Shown here one piece after another: positions 8,038 through 16,601 of a DNA stretch of 64,000 bases; the stretch's first letter is position 1, and each line of letters begins with the position of its first letter. A program made the translations under genes and the position numbers. The stretch comes from an uncultured Nitrospirota bacterium (lineage in GTDB: Bacteria > CG2-30-53-67), in the NCBI GenBank assembly GCA_947259355.1, contig CAMYMF010000002.1, forward strand, positions 1 through 64,000. The letters are read 5' to 3'. Under the pieces are notes generated by a model. The model made no database searches. It saw only the letters and a list, made by a program, of their open reading frames with translations, and had not been told where the DNA came from.

Positions 8038-9351
8038 TCAGCCACTCTCTTCGATTTTCAGGATGAACTCCATCTGCTTCTGGGCGGCGCGAAGGGCTTC
8101 TCCCGGGTCCTTGATGCCGGCCAGCACTGCAGAGAACTCGGGCTGGAGCACCTGGGAGAGCATCATGTAATAGGGCGTCACCGGCCGGGGGCGGGCTCGC
8201 TCAAAGACCCCGTACAGCTCTGCCATGAACGGCTGCGCCGCCAACAGGTCTTCGTCGCGATACAGGGCTTTTCGCGTCGGTTTGTAACCGATCGTCAGCG
8301 AGAGAAGTTTTTGCGTCTCATAGGACGTCATGTAGACAATGAAACGCTCGGCCTCCCTGGGGTGTCGGCTGAAGCGGTTGACGCCCAGTTGCCAGCCCCC
8401 GAGGGTGGAGGCCGAGCGATGACCGGGCGCCGCTGGCAGGGGCGAAAGGCCCACTTTGTCTTTGACAGCCGAACCGTCGCGCTGAAACAGGTTCCAGGCA
8501 TAGGGCCAGTTGCGCATGAAGACGGCACCTCCTTTGCCGAAAATATGTCGCGTCGGCTCCTCCGTTGCGGTGGTCACAAAGGCCGGTGTGACGCGGTAGG
8601 TGTCAATGAGATCCTTCATGAAGGAGAGCGCGCGGCGGTTCTCCGCGCTGTCGATGACGACTCGGTTTCCCTGCAGCACATCACCGCCGTGGCTCCAGAG
8701 GTATTCCAGGACATCACAGATCAGTCCTTCGTACTGTTTGCCCTGCCAGAGGAACCCGTAGAGCTCAGGCTCCGAGCTGATGATGACCGATGCGCTGTGG
8801 ACCAGATCATGCCAGTGCTTCGGCGGGCCGAAGCCGTATTGCTCGAGCAGGTCCTTTCGATAATAGAGAACGCCGGCGTCGATGTACCACGGAATCGCGT
8901 AAACCCTCCCCGTATGGGTGACAGCCTCCAGGGGGGCGGCAAAGAACGCTTCCCGGCTCTGCGCTGGCAGCAGGTGCGTGAGGTCCTTCAGCCAGCCCGC
9001 CCGCGCAAACTCGGGCACCCAGATGACATCCAGGGCGAATACATCGAAATCATTGGTTTGGCCCTCCAGGTTGATCACGTAAAACTGGTGCTGTTCGTCG
9101 GTGGCCGCAGGCAGGACTTCCTCCCGAATACGGATGCCTGGATTCTCCCTTTCAAATTGTAAGATCACCTCCCGAAAAGGCCCGGGATCGCCGGCGATCT
9201 TGCCGTGTTTAAAAACCAGCGTCGTGGTCTTGTCGCCCGGCACGTCTCGTGTGCAGGCCTGCGGGCCGAGCAGGCAGGCAGCAATGCACAGTGCCAGAAC
9301 TTGGACTAAATCCCGTCTCATTTGTGAGCAGAGAGGTTGCACCGGAATCAT
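8038..9351 (-). CDS. Sugar ABC importer substrate-binding lipoprotein
   Basis: 437-residue extracellular solute-binding protein, family 1 (MalE/LpqY-like). A signal with lipobox (LALCIAACLLGPQAC) predicts lipid anchoring. The ATG at 9351 has GGAG upstream; an internal Met at residue 11 is a less supported alternative. The body shows family features: ILQFERENPGIRI near the start, FDVFALDVIWVPEFARAGWL, a hinge region with YAIPWYIDAGVLYYRKDLLE and GGWQLGVNRFSRHPREA. The order binding protein, permease, permease, ATPase resembles trehalose/maltose-type LpqY-SugABC importers, but no glycosidase gene is present to fix the substrate. Confidence 0.9.
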   Translation of the reverse strand: MIPVQPLCSQMRRDLVQVLALCIAACLLGPQACTRDVPGDKTTTLVFKHGKIAGDPGPFREVILQFERENPGIRIREEVLPAATDEQHQFYVINLEGQTNDFDVFALDVIWVPEFARAGWLKDLTHLLPAQSREAFFAAPLEAVTHTGRVYAIPWYIDAGVLYYRKDLLEQYGFGPPKHWHDLVHSASVIISSEPELYGFLWQGKQYEGLICDVLEYLWSHGGDVLQGNRVVIDSAENRRALSFMKDLIDTYRVTPAFVTTATEEPTRHIFGKGGAVFMRNWPYAWNLFQRDGSAVKDKVGLSPLPAAPGHRSASTLGGWQLGVNRFSRHPREAERFIVYMTSYETQKLLSLTIGYKPTRKALYRDEDLLAAQPFMAELYGVFERARPRPVTPYYMMLSQVLQPEFSAVLAGIKDPGEALRAAQKQMEFILKIEESG

Positions 9352-9530
9352 CAGCTCCAGTTTTTCACGGTTAGGATGGGCCTGCCGTAACCATAACGCA
9401 AGGGGTGCCGAGATTCAAGCGCCCCCTCCAGCGAAATTCCGCGTCCCTGGAAAGGCCCTCGACGAGCACCCGTGACGGATGCTGAAAGAGGTGCTGGTCC
9501 GGCCCGATTCGGGCTCACATAATTTTTGTC

Positions 9531-9560
9531 TTGCATTTTTCTACGGATGAATTGTATAGT
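9531..9560 (+). promoter_or_regulatory. Candidate sigma-70 promoter for rpmE
   Basis: TTGCAT at 9531-9536, 18-base spacer, TATAGT at 9555-9560, in an AT-rich pocket about 29 bases upstream of the rpmE start. The leader would be only about 20 bases. Confidence 0.5.
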
Positions 9561-9588
9561 TTTGCTTTTGAATGATAAGGACCAGGCC

Positions 9589-9789
9589 ATGAAGAAAGAC
9601 ATCCATCCAAAGTATGAAGCCTCGACAATCACCTGCACGTGCGGGCATGTTATCGAAACCCGGTCGACCCGGAAGGATCTGAAGATTGAGATCTGTTCCA
9701 ACTGTCACCCCTTCTACACGGGCCAGCAGAAGCTCGTGGACACCGAAGGGCGGGTGGAGAAGTTCAAGAAGAAGTATAAACTTCAATAG
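9589..9789 (+). CDS. rpmE: Ribosomal protein bL31, zinc-binding form
   Basis: 66 residues opening [16 protein letters not shown], the family signature. Four cysteines (16, 18, 36, 39) in CTCG and [10 protein letters not shown] form the zinc site of the C+ type of bL31, which sits at the central protuberance of the 50S subunit. The ATG at 9589 follows AAGGA. Upstream codons in the same frame are open but are not conserved in the family. It is placed before prfA and prmC, as in many Proteobacteria. Confidence 0.96.
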   Translation: MKKDIHPKYEASTITCTCGHVIETRSTRKDLKIEICSNCHPFYTGQQKLVDTEGRVEKFKKKYKLQ

Positions 9790-10054
9790 AGTGCCTGTCT
9801 GTCCTCCCTCGGGCCGTTTCCATGTTCACCGTCATTCTGTTGATCGCGCCGGAGCCCGGATTCTCCAATGATGCACCCGGGAGCTCGCGGGGGAAGGCAG
9901 CGGTCTCCCTGTTGCCATGGCATGTCCCGTCTCTTCTTCTTTTCTCTGAATTGTGATATACAGGGTTGATGGGGATGATGGGGCTGTCGGTTTTCCCCCG
10001 GCGTCGGCCGACGTACCCGACGGCCGGGCAATCCGCTGCAGGGTGTGAGGCGTC

Positions 10055-11125
10055 ATGCTAGAAAAACTCAAAGAGATCGAAGAGAAGTTTGAAAAGATCA
10101 CCGTTGAGATGAGCGATCCCAAAGTGATCGCGGACCAGAAAGGCTTTCGACAACTCGCCCGGGAACACGCGCGGTTGTCTGAGATCATTGAGCCTTATCG
10201 GGAATATCAAAAATTGACAGAGAGCCTGACCTCGGCGGAGACGATCTATGACGAATCGGCGGACGACCCTGAGATGCGGCAAATGGCGGAGCTGGAGATG
10301 GATGAGCTCCGGGAAAAGCAGTCGGCACTGCAAGAGCGGTTAAAACTGCTGCTTGTCCCCCGAGACCCCAACGACGAGAAGAACATCCTGCTGGAGATCC
10401 GTGCGGGCACTGGCGGGGAGGAGGCGGCCCTCTTCGCCGCGGATCTCTTCCGCATGTACAGTCGCTACGCAGAGAACCGCAAATGGCGTGTGGAAGTGAT
10501 GAACAGCCATCCCACCGGGGTTGGGGGATTCAAGGAGATCGTTGCCCTCATCGAAGGAGACGGAGCTTACAGCCGGCTGAAATACGAAAGCGGTGTGCAC
10601 CGGGTGCAGCGGATTCCGGTGACCGAGTCCGGTGGGCGGATTCATACCTCGGCCGTTACCGTGGCCGTGCTTCCGGAAGCAGAAGACGTGGAGCTGGAAA
10701 TCAACCCGAACGATCTCAAAATCGATGTATTCCGCTCATCGGGACCCGGCGGGCAGAGTGTGAACACCACCGATTCCGCGGTGCGGATTACACACAACCC
10801 CACGGGGTTGGTCGTGATCTGTCAGGATGAGAAGTCTCAACTGAAGAACAAGACCAAGGCCATGAAGGTCCTCCGGGCCAGGCTTCTCGACCAAGCCCGT
10901 CGGGAGCAGGAGGAAGCCATCGCGAAGAATCGGAAGTCCCAGGTAGGTAGCGGGGACCGCAGTGAACGGATCCGCACCTACAACTTCCCTCAAAACCGGG
11001 TGACGGACCATCGCATCGGTCTCACGCTGCACCGCCTCGAGACTATCCTAGAGGGAGATCTGGACGAGACGGTGGACGCGCTGACCACTACCATGCAGGC
11101 GGAGGCGCTGCAGGATTATGAGTAA
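10055..11125 (+). CDS. prfA: Peptide chain release factor 1
   Basis: 356 residues, full family length. The stop-codon recognition loop reads PVT (in [13 protein letters not shown], about residue 187), the PxT form of RF1 that reads UAA/UAG, rather than the SPF of RF2. The catalytic GGQ is at about residue 231 ([17 protein letters not shown]). The N-terminal part is a long coiled coil. The 3' end overlaps the start of prmC, whose product methylates the GGQ glutamine, by 8 bases, so the two are translationally coupled. Confidence 0.97.
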   Translation: MLEKLKEIEEKFEKITVEMSDPKVIADQKGFRQLAREHARLSEIIEPYREYQKLTESLTSAETIYDESADDPEMRQMAELEMDELREKQSALQERLKLLLVPRDPNDEKNILLEIRAGTGGEEAALFAADLFRMYSRYAENRKWRVEVMNSHPTGVGGFKEIVALIEGDGAYSRLKYESGVHRVQRIPVTESGGRIHTSAVTVAVLPEAEDVELEINPNDLKIDVFRSSGPGGQSVNTTDSAVRITHNPTGLVVICQDEKSQLKNKTKAMKVLRARLLDQARREQEEAIAKNRKSQVGSGDRSERIRTYNFPQNRVTDHRIGLTLHRLETILEGDLDETVDALTTTMQAEALQDYE

Positions 11126-12005
11126 GGATGCGACCTTGCGGGAAATAGCGGGCCGGGTGCAGCCCGCTGCACACTGGTTGCGCTGGGGGACGGCACGACT
11201 CGCCACGGCGGGTGTTCCCCATCCAAGCGTCGATGCCGAAATGCTCCTGGCCGCTGTCCTGGGGCTGGATCGGACCGGTCTCTATCTGCGCCAGGACCCG
11301 CTCGAGCCGAAGGACCAGGCCTCCTTTCGGAAGTACATTGCGCGGCGGCGAAGGCGGGAACCACTCCAGTACATTCTAGGAGAGGCCCCGTTCTACGGTC
11401 GACTCTTCCGGGTCAACGGGGATGTCCTCATTCCCCGCCCGGAGACAGAATTGCTCGTCGAGGAAGTGCTGAAGCGGCATCCAGGGGCCGGGCGGATCGT
11501 CGATGTCGGCACGGGAGGCGGTTGTATTGCCGTGACCTTGGCCAGCGAATGCCCCGGGGCGCAGGTGGTGGCGGTGGATCGGAGCCAGCGGGCTTTGCAG
11601 ACAGCGCACGCCAACGGCAGTCGCCACGGCGTGGCCGAACGGATCCATTGGGTCTGCGCCGACCTGCTGGCGGCGCTGCGTGACGGTTATCGGGCGGACC
11701 TGATCGTGGCAAATCTTCCCTACGTGGCGAGCGGCGAACTTCCTGCCCTGCAGCCGGAGGTCGGCGCCTATGAGCCATGGGAGGCGCTCGACGGCGGATC
11801 TGACGGTCTCTCGCTCATTGCCGCACTGTGTGCTGCGGCACCGCGAATGCTGGTACGCGGGGGGCTTCTGGCCCTGGAAATCGGGGATCAACAGGCGTCA
11901 GCAGTGCGGGCAATGGCCCGGCGGAGCGGCCTCTACGACAGCGTGGATGTGATCCGGGACCTGGCCGGCAAGGATCGCATGGTCTTTCTCAACAGCCTTC
12001 GATAA
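11118..12005 (+). CDS. prmC: Release factor glutamine N5-methyltransferase
   Basis: 295 residues. The N-terminal helical substrate-recognition domain ([18 protein letters not shown]) leads to [10 protein letters not shown] and [15 protein letters not shown], both typical of PrmC. The SAM site is [15 protein letters not shown]. The active-site tetrad, NPPY in most members, reads N199-L200-P201-Y202 here. The Asn and the second Pro that orient the target glutamine are kept. The enzyme methylates the GGQ glutamine of RF1/RF2. It follows prfA with an 8-base overlap. Confidence 0.93.
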   Translation: MSKDATLREIAGRVQPAAHWLRWGTARLATAGVPHPSVDAEMLLAAVLGLDRTGLYLRQDPLEPKDQASFRKYIARRRRREPLQYILGEAPFYGRLFRVNGDVLIPRPETELLVEEVLKRHPGAGRIVDVGTGGGCIAVTLASECPGAQVVAVDRSQRALQTAHANGSRHGVAERIHWVCADLLAALRDGYRADLIVANLPYVASGELPALQPEVGAYEPWEALDGGSDGLSLIAALCAAAPRMLVRGGLLALEIGDQQASAVRAMARRSGLYDSVDVIRDLAGKDRMVFLNSLR

Positions 12006-12015
12006 AGCCGACGGT

Positions 12016-12984
12016 ATGCTTTCAGCCATCAAAGGGATACTGGACGCGCCGAACCAGTGGACCCCCTTCGCCGCTGCGGGGACGACACTTTTCTTTTCAA
12101 CTTTTCTCTTGCTGCAGGTTTCGCCGACACTGATTCTCCTGTCGCTAATACCGATGCTCCTCTCCCCGGTGTTTGTGGTGATAACCACCTGGCGACACGG
12201 AAACCGCCTCGGTCTGTTTGCATCGCTCATGAGCGGCGTCTTGGTACTGCTTCTTTTCAACGTGCCGATCCTCGTTCTGTTTGCGGTGCAATTTGCTCTG
12301 GTGGGCATTCTGCTGGGGGAAGGGCTTCGCAAGAAAGCAGCGGCCCTCCCGCTGCTCTTTACCACGGCCTTTGCTTCGACGGCGCTGATTCTGTTGTTGG
12401 GGGCGGTGTATCTGTCGGGGGCCCCGGGCGGGCTTTCCGGAGCCTTTCAGGCGGGGGCCGAGGCTGCCCGGGCAGCCTTCGAGGCTCAGGCCAGGCAGTA
12501 CGGCCTCGATCCTGAGGAACTCATGCGTTACCAGCAGGCTGTATCGCGACTTATCCATTTCGTCAAAGTGGCACTTCCCGGACTCATCTTTTTCAATGCC
12601 TTCACCATTGTCTATCTGAATCTCGTTGTTTCGGTCCGTCTGTCATCCCCGCTGGGGCTGGACAGCTCGCACGTAGTCCCCCTTCGGGAGATGGCCGTGC
12701 CGGCGTCCTGGGTCTGGGGGTTGATCCTCTCGGGACTGTTCTATCTTCTCAAAGTGCCTTACCTCAGATGGGTGGGGCTCAACGCGGCCCTGGTCCTCCT
12801 GCTGGCCTACCTCCTGCAGGGGTATGCCATCCTCTCTTTCTACCTGCACCGGACCCGACTTCCCGGGCTGCTCAAGGGGCTCACCTATACCATTTTTCTC
12901 ATGCACCCACTGCTCATGATCCTTCTTTGCGCCCTGGGCCTTTTCGAAACGTGGATTCCCTTTCGCCGGCGCGCATCGGGCTGA
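12016..12984 (+). CDS. DUF2232 multi-span membrane protein (YybS-like)
   Basis: 322 residues with about eight hydrophobic spans (for example TLILLSLIPMLLSPVFVVIT, GVLVLLLFNVPILVLFAVQF and LFYLLKVPYLRWVGLNAALV). A soluble segment in the middle (AARAAFEAQARQYGLDPEEL MRYQQAV) precedes a conserved hydrophobic core. This layout fits the DUF2232/YybS family, whose function is unknown. The start is 10 bases after prmC, so it is probably co-transcribed. The 3' end faces priA with 23 bases between the stops. Confidence 0.82.
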   Translation: MLSAIKGILDAPNQWTPFAAAGTTLFFSTFLLLQVSPTLILLSLIPMLLSPVFVVITTWRHGNRLGLFASLMSGVLVLLLFNVPILVLFAVQFALVGILLGEGLRKKAAALPLLFTTAFASTALILLLGAVYLSGAPGGLSGAFQAGAEAARAAFEAQARQYGLDPEELMRYQQAVSRLIHFVKVALPGLIFFNAFTIVYLNLVVSVRLSSPLGLDSSHVVPLREMAVPASWVWGLILSGLFYLLKVPYLRWVGLNAALVLLLAYLLQGYAILSFYLHRTRLPGLLKGLTYTIFLMHPLLMILLCALGLFETWIPFRRRASG

Positions 12985-13007
12985 AGAGGCCAATCAGGGT
13001 GGGCCCC

Positions 13008-15461
13008 TCAGAGAAAATCGACGGGATCCACATCAACCGTCAAGTCGACGCCCGAAAAACCCCGCGTCCGTTCGAAGGCTGCCTGCCCTTCCCGGACAAT
13101 CCGATTCAACACACCGGCGTGCTTGCCTTTGACGAGAATCTGATACCGTTTCTTTCCCCGCAGCGTTGAGAGCGGTGCCCTTGCGGGTCCGAGAATCTCC
13201 ACATCGGTGCACGCCGCCCGCAGGTCCGCAAGTATCTGTGCAAGGCGCTCCGCCGCGGCCCCAGCTTTTTGCAGAGAATTGGAGGCCAGAATGAGATTGA
13301 CCAAGCGGCGGTAAGGAGGATAATGCATGGCCCGCCGAAGAGAAATCTCGGCTTGAAAGAAGCGATCGTAGTCGTGGCCGGTGGCGGCCTGGACCGAGTA
13401 GTGTTCCGGAGTGAAGCTCTGGAGAAAGACCCGGCCGCGCGAGTCTCCCCGTCCCGCGCGACCGGCGACCTGTGTCAACATCTGGAAGGTCCGCTCACCG
13501 CTGCGAAAATCGGGCAAGTGCAACGAGGCATCGGCATTTAACACACCCACGGTGGAGATGCCCGGCAGGTGATGTCCCTTCGTGACCATCTGGGTGCCGA
13601 CAAGTATGTCCCCGTCGCGCTGGCGAAAACGATCAAGAATCCGCTGGACAGAGCCCTTGCGGCGCGTGGTGTCGCGGTCGAGTCGCAGCAGGACAGATCC
13701 TTTAAAGGCACGGGCGAGCTCCGCCTCGATCCGTTCTGTCCCCATCCCCTGCAGCGCAAGTGCGGTCTGCCGGCATTCCGGACAGGACTCCCGAAGCGGC
13801 ACCGTGTGATCACAGTGATGGCAGGCGAGGACATTCTCTTTGAGGTGATAGGTCAGGCTGACGCTGCAATTCGGGCATTTGACCACGTAGCCGCAGGTGG
13901 TGCAGATCATGTAGGGGGCATAGCCGCGCCGGTTCAGGAAAAGCAGGATCTGCTCTTTGTGCGCAAGTCCCCGGTGAACGGCGAGGCTGAGCTGGTTCGA
14001 GAGGACAGCCGCGCCCCGCTCCGTTTTCATGTCGACCACGCAGACATCCGGCAGCGGGCGATCATCGATTCGTTTTGTCAGCTTCAAGAGACGGTATTTG
14101 CCGGTGCGAGCATTGAAAAAACTCTCCACCGACGGCGTGGCGCTGCCAAGGATGACGACAGCGCCACAGAGCCGGCCCCGGACAACGGCCAGGTCGCGGG
14201 CGTGGTACCGGGGAAATTCGCCCTGCTTGTAGGTGCTGTCGTGCTCCTCGTCTACAACGATGACGCCCAAGTTGCGCAGCGGCGCGAAGACAGCCGACCG
14301 GGCGCCAACGGCCACCCGAGCTTCGCCCCGTCGGAGCCGATGCCACTGGTCGTAGCGCTCGCCGTCGGACAAGCCGCTGTGCAGCACCGCCACCTGCGGA
14401 CCGAAGCGTGACCGGAGCAGGCGGACCAGCTGCGGTGTCAATCCGATCTCCGGGACAATCAACAGGGCATCGCGCCCCTGTCTGAGGGCTGCGGCAATGA
14501 CCCGGAGGTAGACCTCGGTCTTGCCGCTGCCGGTCACTCCGTAGAGTAGAAACGTTTCGAAGCGTTCGGCCTGGACTGCGGTGATGACAGAGGTTGCGGC
14601 ACCCTGTTGCTCCTCGGTCAGGGGCGGCGGCATTGCGGAGTCGGGGTTCAGAGTGTCCCCGGCGAAGGGGTCCCGCACGCTTTCGATCGTTTCCCTGGCA
14701 AGCAGACCCTTGGCCACCAGAGCCCGGAGTACTCCCGGGCTCACACCGGTCCTCTCTGCAATCATTGCGGCTGTCTGCCCAGCAGGATCGCCAAGGAAAT
14801 GCTGTATCACCGCAGCCTGGGCCGGGGCTTGCCGTTTGAGCCGCTCTAGGCGCTTTCGGTTCCAATCTGTCCCGTCTGGAACGCGGTAACGCGTTTCGCG
14901 GCGGGTGCGAATCGGGCCCCGGACGACCTCCTGGATTCGGAGCAGACCAGCCTTCGCGTATCGCTCGACGGCCGCCTTGATGTGTCTGTTGCTAAGTTTT
15001 CCCTGCAGCTGCCGGAGGCTGAGTTCTTGCGATCCTAGTTGCTGGCGAATCGCGTCGAACAGCGGGCCCGGTGCTCGGACCTGAGTGCCGGTGCGCGTGA
15101 GACTTATACGATAACTCCTGACGGTGTCGATGCCCGCGGGGAGGGCCGTGCGAATCAGGGTGCCCCAAGGGGCGACATAATATCGGCTGGCCCATTCGGT
15201 GAGTTTCAGCATGTCGGCAGACAGGATTGGCGTTGCGTCGATGATATCGAGAAGCGGTTTGAGCCGAGGATGATCACTCTCGTGGCGCCGGGCGACGAGA
15301 TAGGCCGTGACCCTTCGTCGGCCGAGCGGCACGGCCACCCGTACCCCCGGCACGGCGTCCCTGCGGATGGTTTCGGGGATGGTGTAGTGCAGGATCGTGG
15401 CAACCCCGTGCACGGCCACTTCTGCGATGGCGGCACTGTCCGGCCGTTCTTGTGTCGGCAT
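13008..15461 (-). CDS. priA: Primosomal replication restart helicase PriA
   Basis: 817-residue DEXH helicase that reloads DnaB at stalled forks. The N-terminal 3'-DNA-binding part is followed by a winged-helix segment. Walker A is GVTGSGKTEVYLR (about residue 306), Walker B is VVDEEHDSTYKQGEFPRYHARD, and motif III is ILGSATPS. Eight cysteines in four pairs (CTTC, CPNC, CHHC, CPEC, about residues 520-560) make the two zinc sites diagnostic of PriA. The C-terminal helicase motifs include LVGTQMVTKGHHLPG and QVAGRAGRG. Convergent with the DUF2232 gene. Confidence 0.95.
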   Translation of the reverse strand: MPTQERPDSAAIAEVAVHGVATILHYTIPETIRRDAVPGVRVAVPLGRRRVTAYLVARRHESDHPRLKPLLDIIDATPILSADMLKLTEWASRYYVAPWGTLIRTALPAGIDTVRSYRISLTRTGTQVRAPGPLFDAIRQQLGSQELSLRQLQGKLSNRHIKAAVERYAKAGLLRIQEVVRGPIRTRRETRYRVPDGTDWNRKRLERLKRQAPAQAAVIQHFLGDPAGQTAAMIAERTGVSPGVLRALVAKGLLARETIESVRDPFAGDTLNPDSAMPPPLTEEQQGAATSVITAVQAERFETFLLYGVTGSGKTEVYLRVIAAALRQGRDALLIVPEIGLTPQLVRLLRSRFGPQVAVLHSGLSDGERYDQWHRLRRGEARVAVGARSAVFAPLRNLGVIVVDEEHDSTYKQGEFPRYHARDLAVVRGRLCGAVVILGSATPSVESFFNARTGKYRLLKLTKRIDDRPLPDVCVVDMKTERGAAVLSNQLSLAVHRGLAHKEQILLFLNRRGYAPYMICTTCGYVVKCPNCSVSLTYHLKENVLACHHCDHTVPLRESCPECRQTALALQGMGTERIEAELARAFKGSVLLRLDRDTTRRKGSVQRILDRFRQRDGDILVGTQMVTKGHHLPGISTVGVLNADASLHLPDFRSGERTFQMLTQVAGRAGRGDSRGRVFLQSFTPEHYSVQAATGHDYDRFFQAEISLRRAMHYPPYRRLVNLILASNSLQKAGAAAERLAQILADLRAACTDVEILGPARAPLSTLRGKKRYQILVKGKHAGVLNRIVREGQAAFERTRGFSGVDLTVDVDPVDFL

Positions 15462-15792
15462 GGCGGAATTCTAACAGAGCGACCGTGAGAAAACAATCTT
15501 CTCGTTGCCCAGCTGGGATACTGCCAGGCCATCCGATGCCACGGGCCGCACCCGAGGGGAGACTTCGAGCGCACGCCTCGGTGCTGCGAGGCCGCCATGT
15601 CATGCCCGTCGAAGGCGTTGTTGTCTTTTTGTGAATTAAGGTAACGAATTGATTTTGCTTAGTTTCCAGCCGTGTGTCGCCCAGGGGTGTACGGATTTGA
15701 CGACAAGGGCGGCGAAAAACCGGCACGGCAAACAGACGACATGATGCCTGAAAGCTTTTATATATCAGCGGGTTAAGGAGGTTGTGGCTCAG
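15462..15792. other. Intergenic region upstream of the small membrane protein
   Basis: About 330 bases between priA (minus) and the sigma-54 promoter at 15793. I see no convincing gene or RNA. It is the place where priA's promoter and any activator sites for the sigma-54 promoter would lie, but I could not find a copy of the TGTCTCAGAA element that is present upstream of the next sigma-54 promoter. Confidence 0.4.
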
Positions 15793-15810
15793 TTGGCATG
15801 CAAGTTGCTT
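15793..15810 (+). promoter_or_regulatory. Sigma-54 promoter 1 (-24/-12)
   Basis: TTGGCATGCAAGTTGCTT contains the invariant GG (15795-15796) and GC (15807-15808) separated by exactly 10 bases, with TGGCA and TTGC context matching the sigma-54 consensus. The start point would be near 15820, about 85 bases before the ATG at 15906. It shares TTGGCAT and AAGTTGCT with the second site at 16510. Confidence 0.75.
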
Positions 15811-15832
15811 GAACAATAGGGCAGATAAGGCG

Positions 15833-15849
15833 ACAGCGCGAATCGCTGT
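15833..15849 (+). other. Small hairpin in the 5' UTR
   Basis: ACAGCG, five-base loop CGAAT, CGCTGT: a perfect 6-bp inverted repeat between the sigma-54 start point and the ribosome site of the small membrane protein. It could be an RNA stem or a protein site. Short enough to arise by chance. Confidence 0.3.
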
Positions 15850-15905
15850 TCAGAAAAGAAGAAACTTGAGTCCCACACCATTCCTTGCTGAAAGGAGGAG
15901 TCGCC

Positions 15906-16238
15906 ATGAAAGAGAAAAACGTTGAAGTCATCAAAACGAGTATGAAGGTCGGTGCCGTGCTGGGTGGTTTGGTCTTCCTCATTTTCGGGATCGTCCCTGG
16001 GTTCCATTTCGGCGGAGCCGGCACGGTCATGCTGCTGAGCAAACTGACCGGCGGTCCTCTCGAGTTTACCCTTTTTATCCGCACGGTGGTGGTGCTCGGA
16101 ATTCTGCTCGGGATCCTCTGCCTCGGAACACTGAGCATCGTCCTGGGCTCTGTTTTCGGTACGCTCGCCGGGGTGCTCGTCAATGCTCTGAGCTTACTGC
16201 GGGTCCATGAGGAGAAGGAGGAGATGGTTCGGCATTAG
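15906..16238 (+). CDS. Small three-span membrane protein of the respiratory island
   Basis: 110 residues. The ATG at 15906 follows a strong AAAGGAGG. Hydrophobic spans are visible at about residues 16-33 (VGAVLGGLVFLIFGIVPGFH), 60-77 and 78-98 (VVLGILLGILCLGTLSIVLG), ending in a charged tail (RVHEEKEEMVRH). No cofactor motif or known family is recognised. It has its own sigma-54 promoter upstream and a terminator downstream, so it is a single-gene unit. The nearly identical promoter of the following cytochrome operon suggests shared control and a role in assembling or adjusting that membrane complex (inference). Confidence 0.8.
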   Translation: MKEKNVEVIKTSMKVGAVLGGLVFLIFGIVPGFHFGGAGTVMLLSKLTGGPLEFTLFIRTVVVLGILLGILCLGTLSIVLGSVFGTLAGVLVNALSLLRVHEEKEEMVRH

Positions 16239-16283
16239 ATCTTCCCTTGGTTCTACGGAAGCGCTTCCCTTCAATTCGTCTCT

Positions 16284-16318
16284 ACGCCTCCGGCGAAACT
16301 GAGCCGGAGGCGTTCTTG
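16284..16318 (+). terminator. Rho-independent terminator
   Basis: Perfect 11-bp stem (16284-16294 with 16303-16313; CGCCTCCGGC and GCCGGAGGCG at its core), 8-base loop, then a short T-rich tail (TCTTG). It lies 46 bases after the stop of the small membrane protein and separates it from the cytochrome operon. Confidence 0.75.
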
Positions 16319-16326
16319 TAGCAAAA

Positions 16327-16448
16327 TGTCTCAGAAGACTAAATTTGTAACAAATATATTACAGCACGAAATATCAATGAGTTACAGGAACTAGAAGTGC
16401 ATCCCGCGTTTGCCGTGATACAAAAAGACGACACGCGATTCTGAGACA
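16327..16448 (+). promoter_or_regulatory. Candidate upstream activator sites (inverted TGTCTCAGAA pair)
   Basis: TGTCTCAGAA at 16327-16336 and its exact reverse complement TTCTGAGACA at 16439-16448. They lie about 180 and 70 bases upstream of the -24 element at 16512, the usual range for NtrC-type enhancer sites. The activator would be the regulator encoded at 18708. Inferred from position and repetition only. Confidence 0.4.
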
Positions 16449-16509
16449 GCCAGAGAGATGTAGAACAGGGAACCCAATAAAAACAGCATGTTACGGACAA
16501 ATTCAAAAT

Positions 16510-16526
16510 TTGGCATATAAGTTGCT
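16510..16526 (+). promoter_or_regulatory. Sigma-54 promoter 2 (-24/-12) of the cytochrome operon
   Basis: TTGGCATATAAGTTGCT with GG (16512-16513) and GC (16524-16525) exactly 10 bases apart. The start point would be near 16537, about 65 bases before the cytochrome ATG. The surrounding 250 bases are AT-rich compared with the neighbourhood. Confidence 0.78.
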
Positions 16527-16601
16527 ATTTCAGTTCGTTGAGGATTGCTTGTTAGGAAGTGGAACCGTGTTTCATTTAGAAGTAAGGAAAGGGGGAAACC
16601 C

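Noticed and set aside
9351-10031. Minus-strand open frames around rpmE and upstream of prfA
   Set aside because: No ribosome site, no family features, and opposite to rpmE or in promoter regions.
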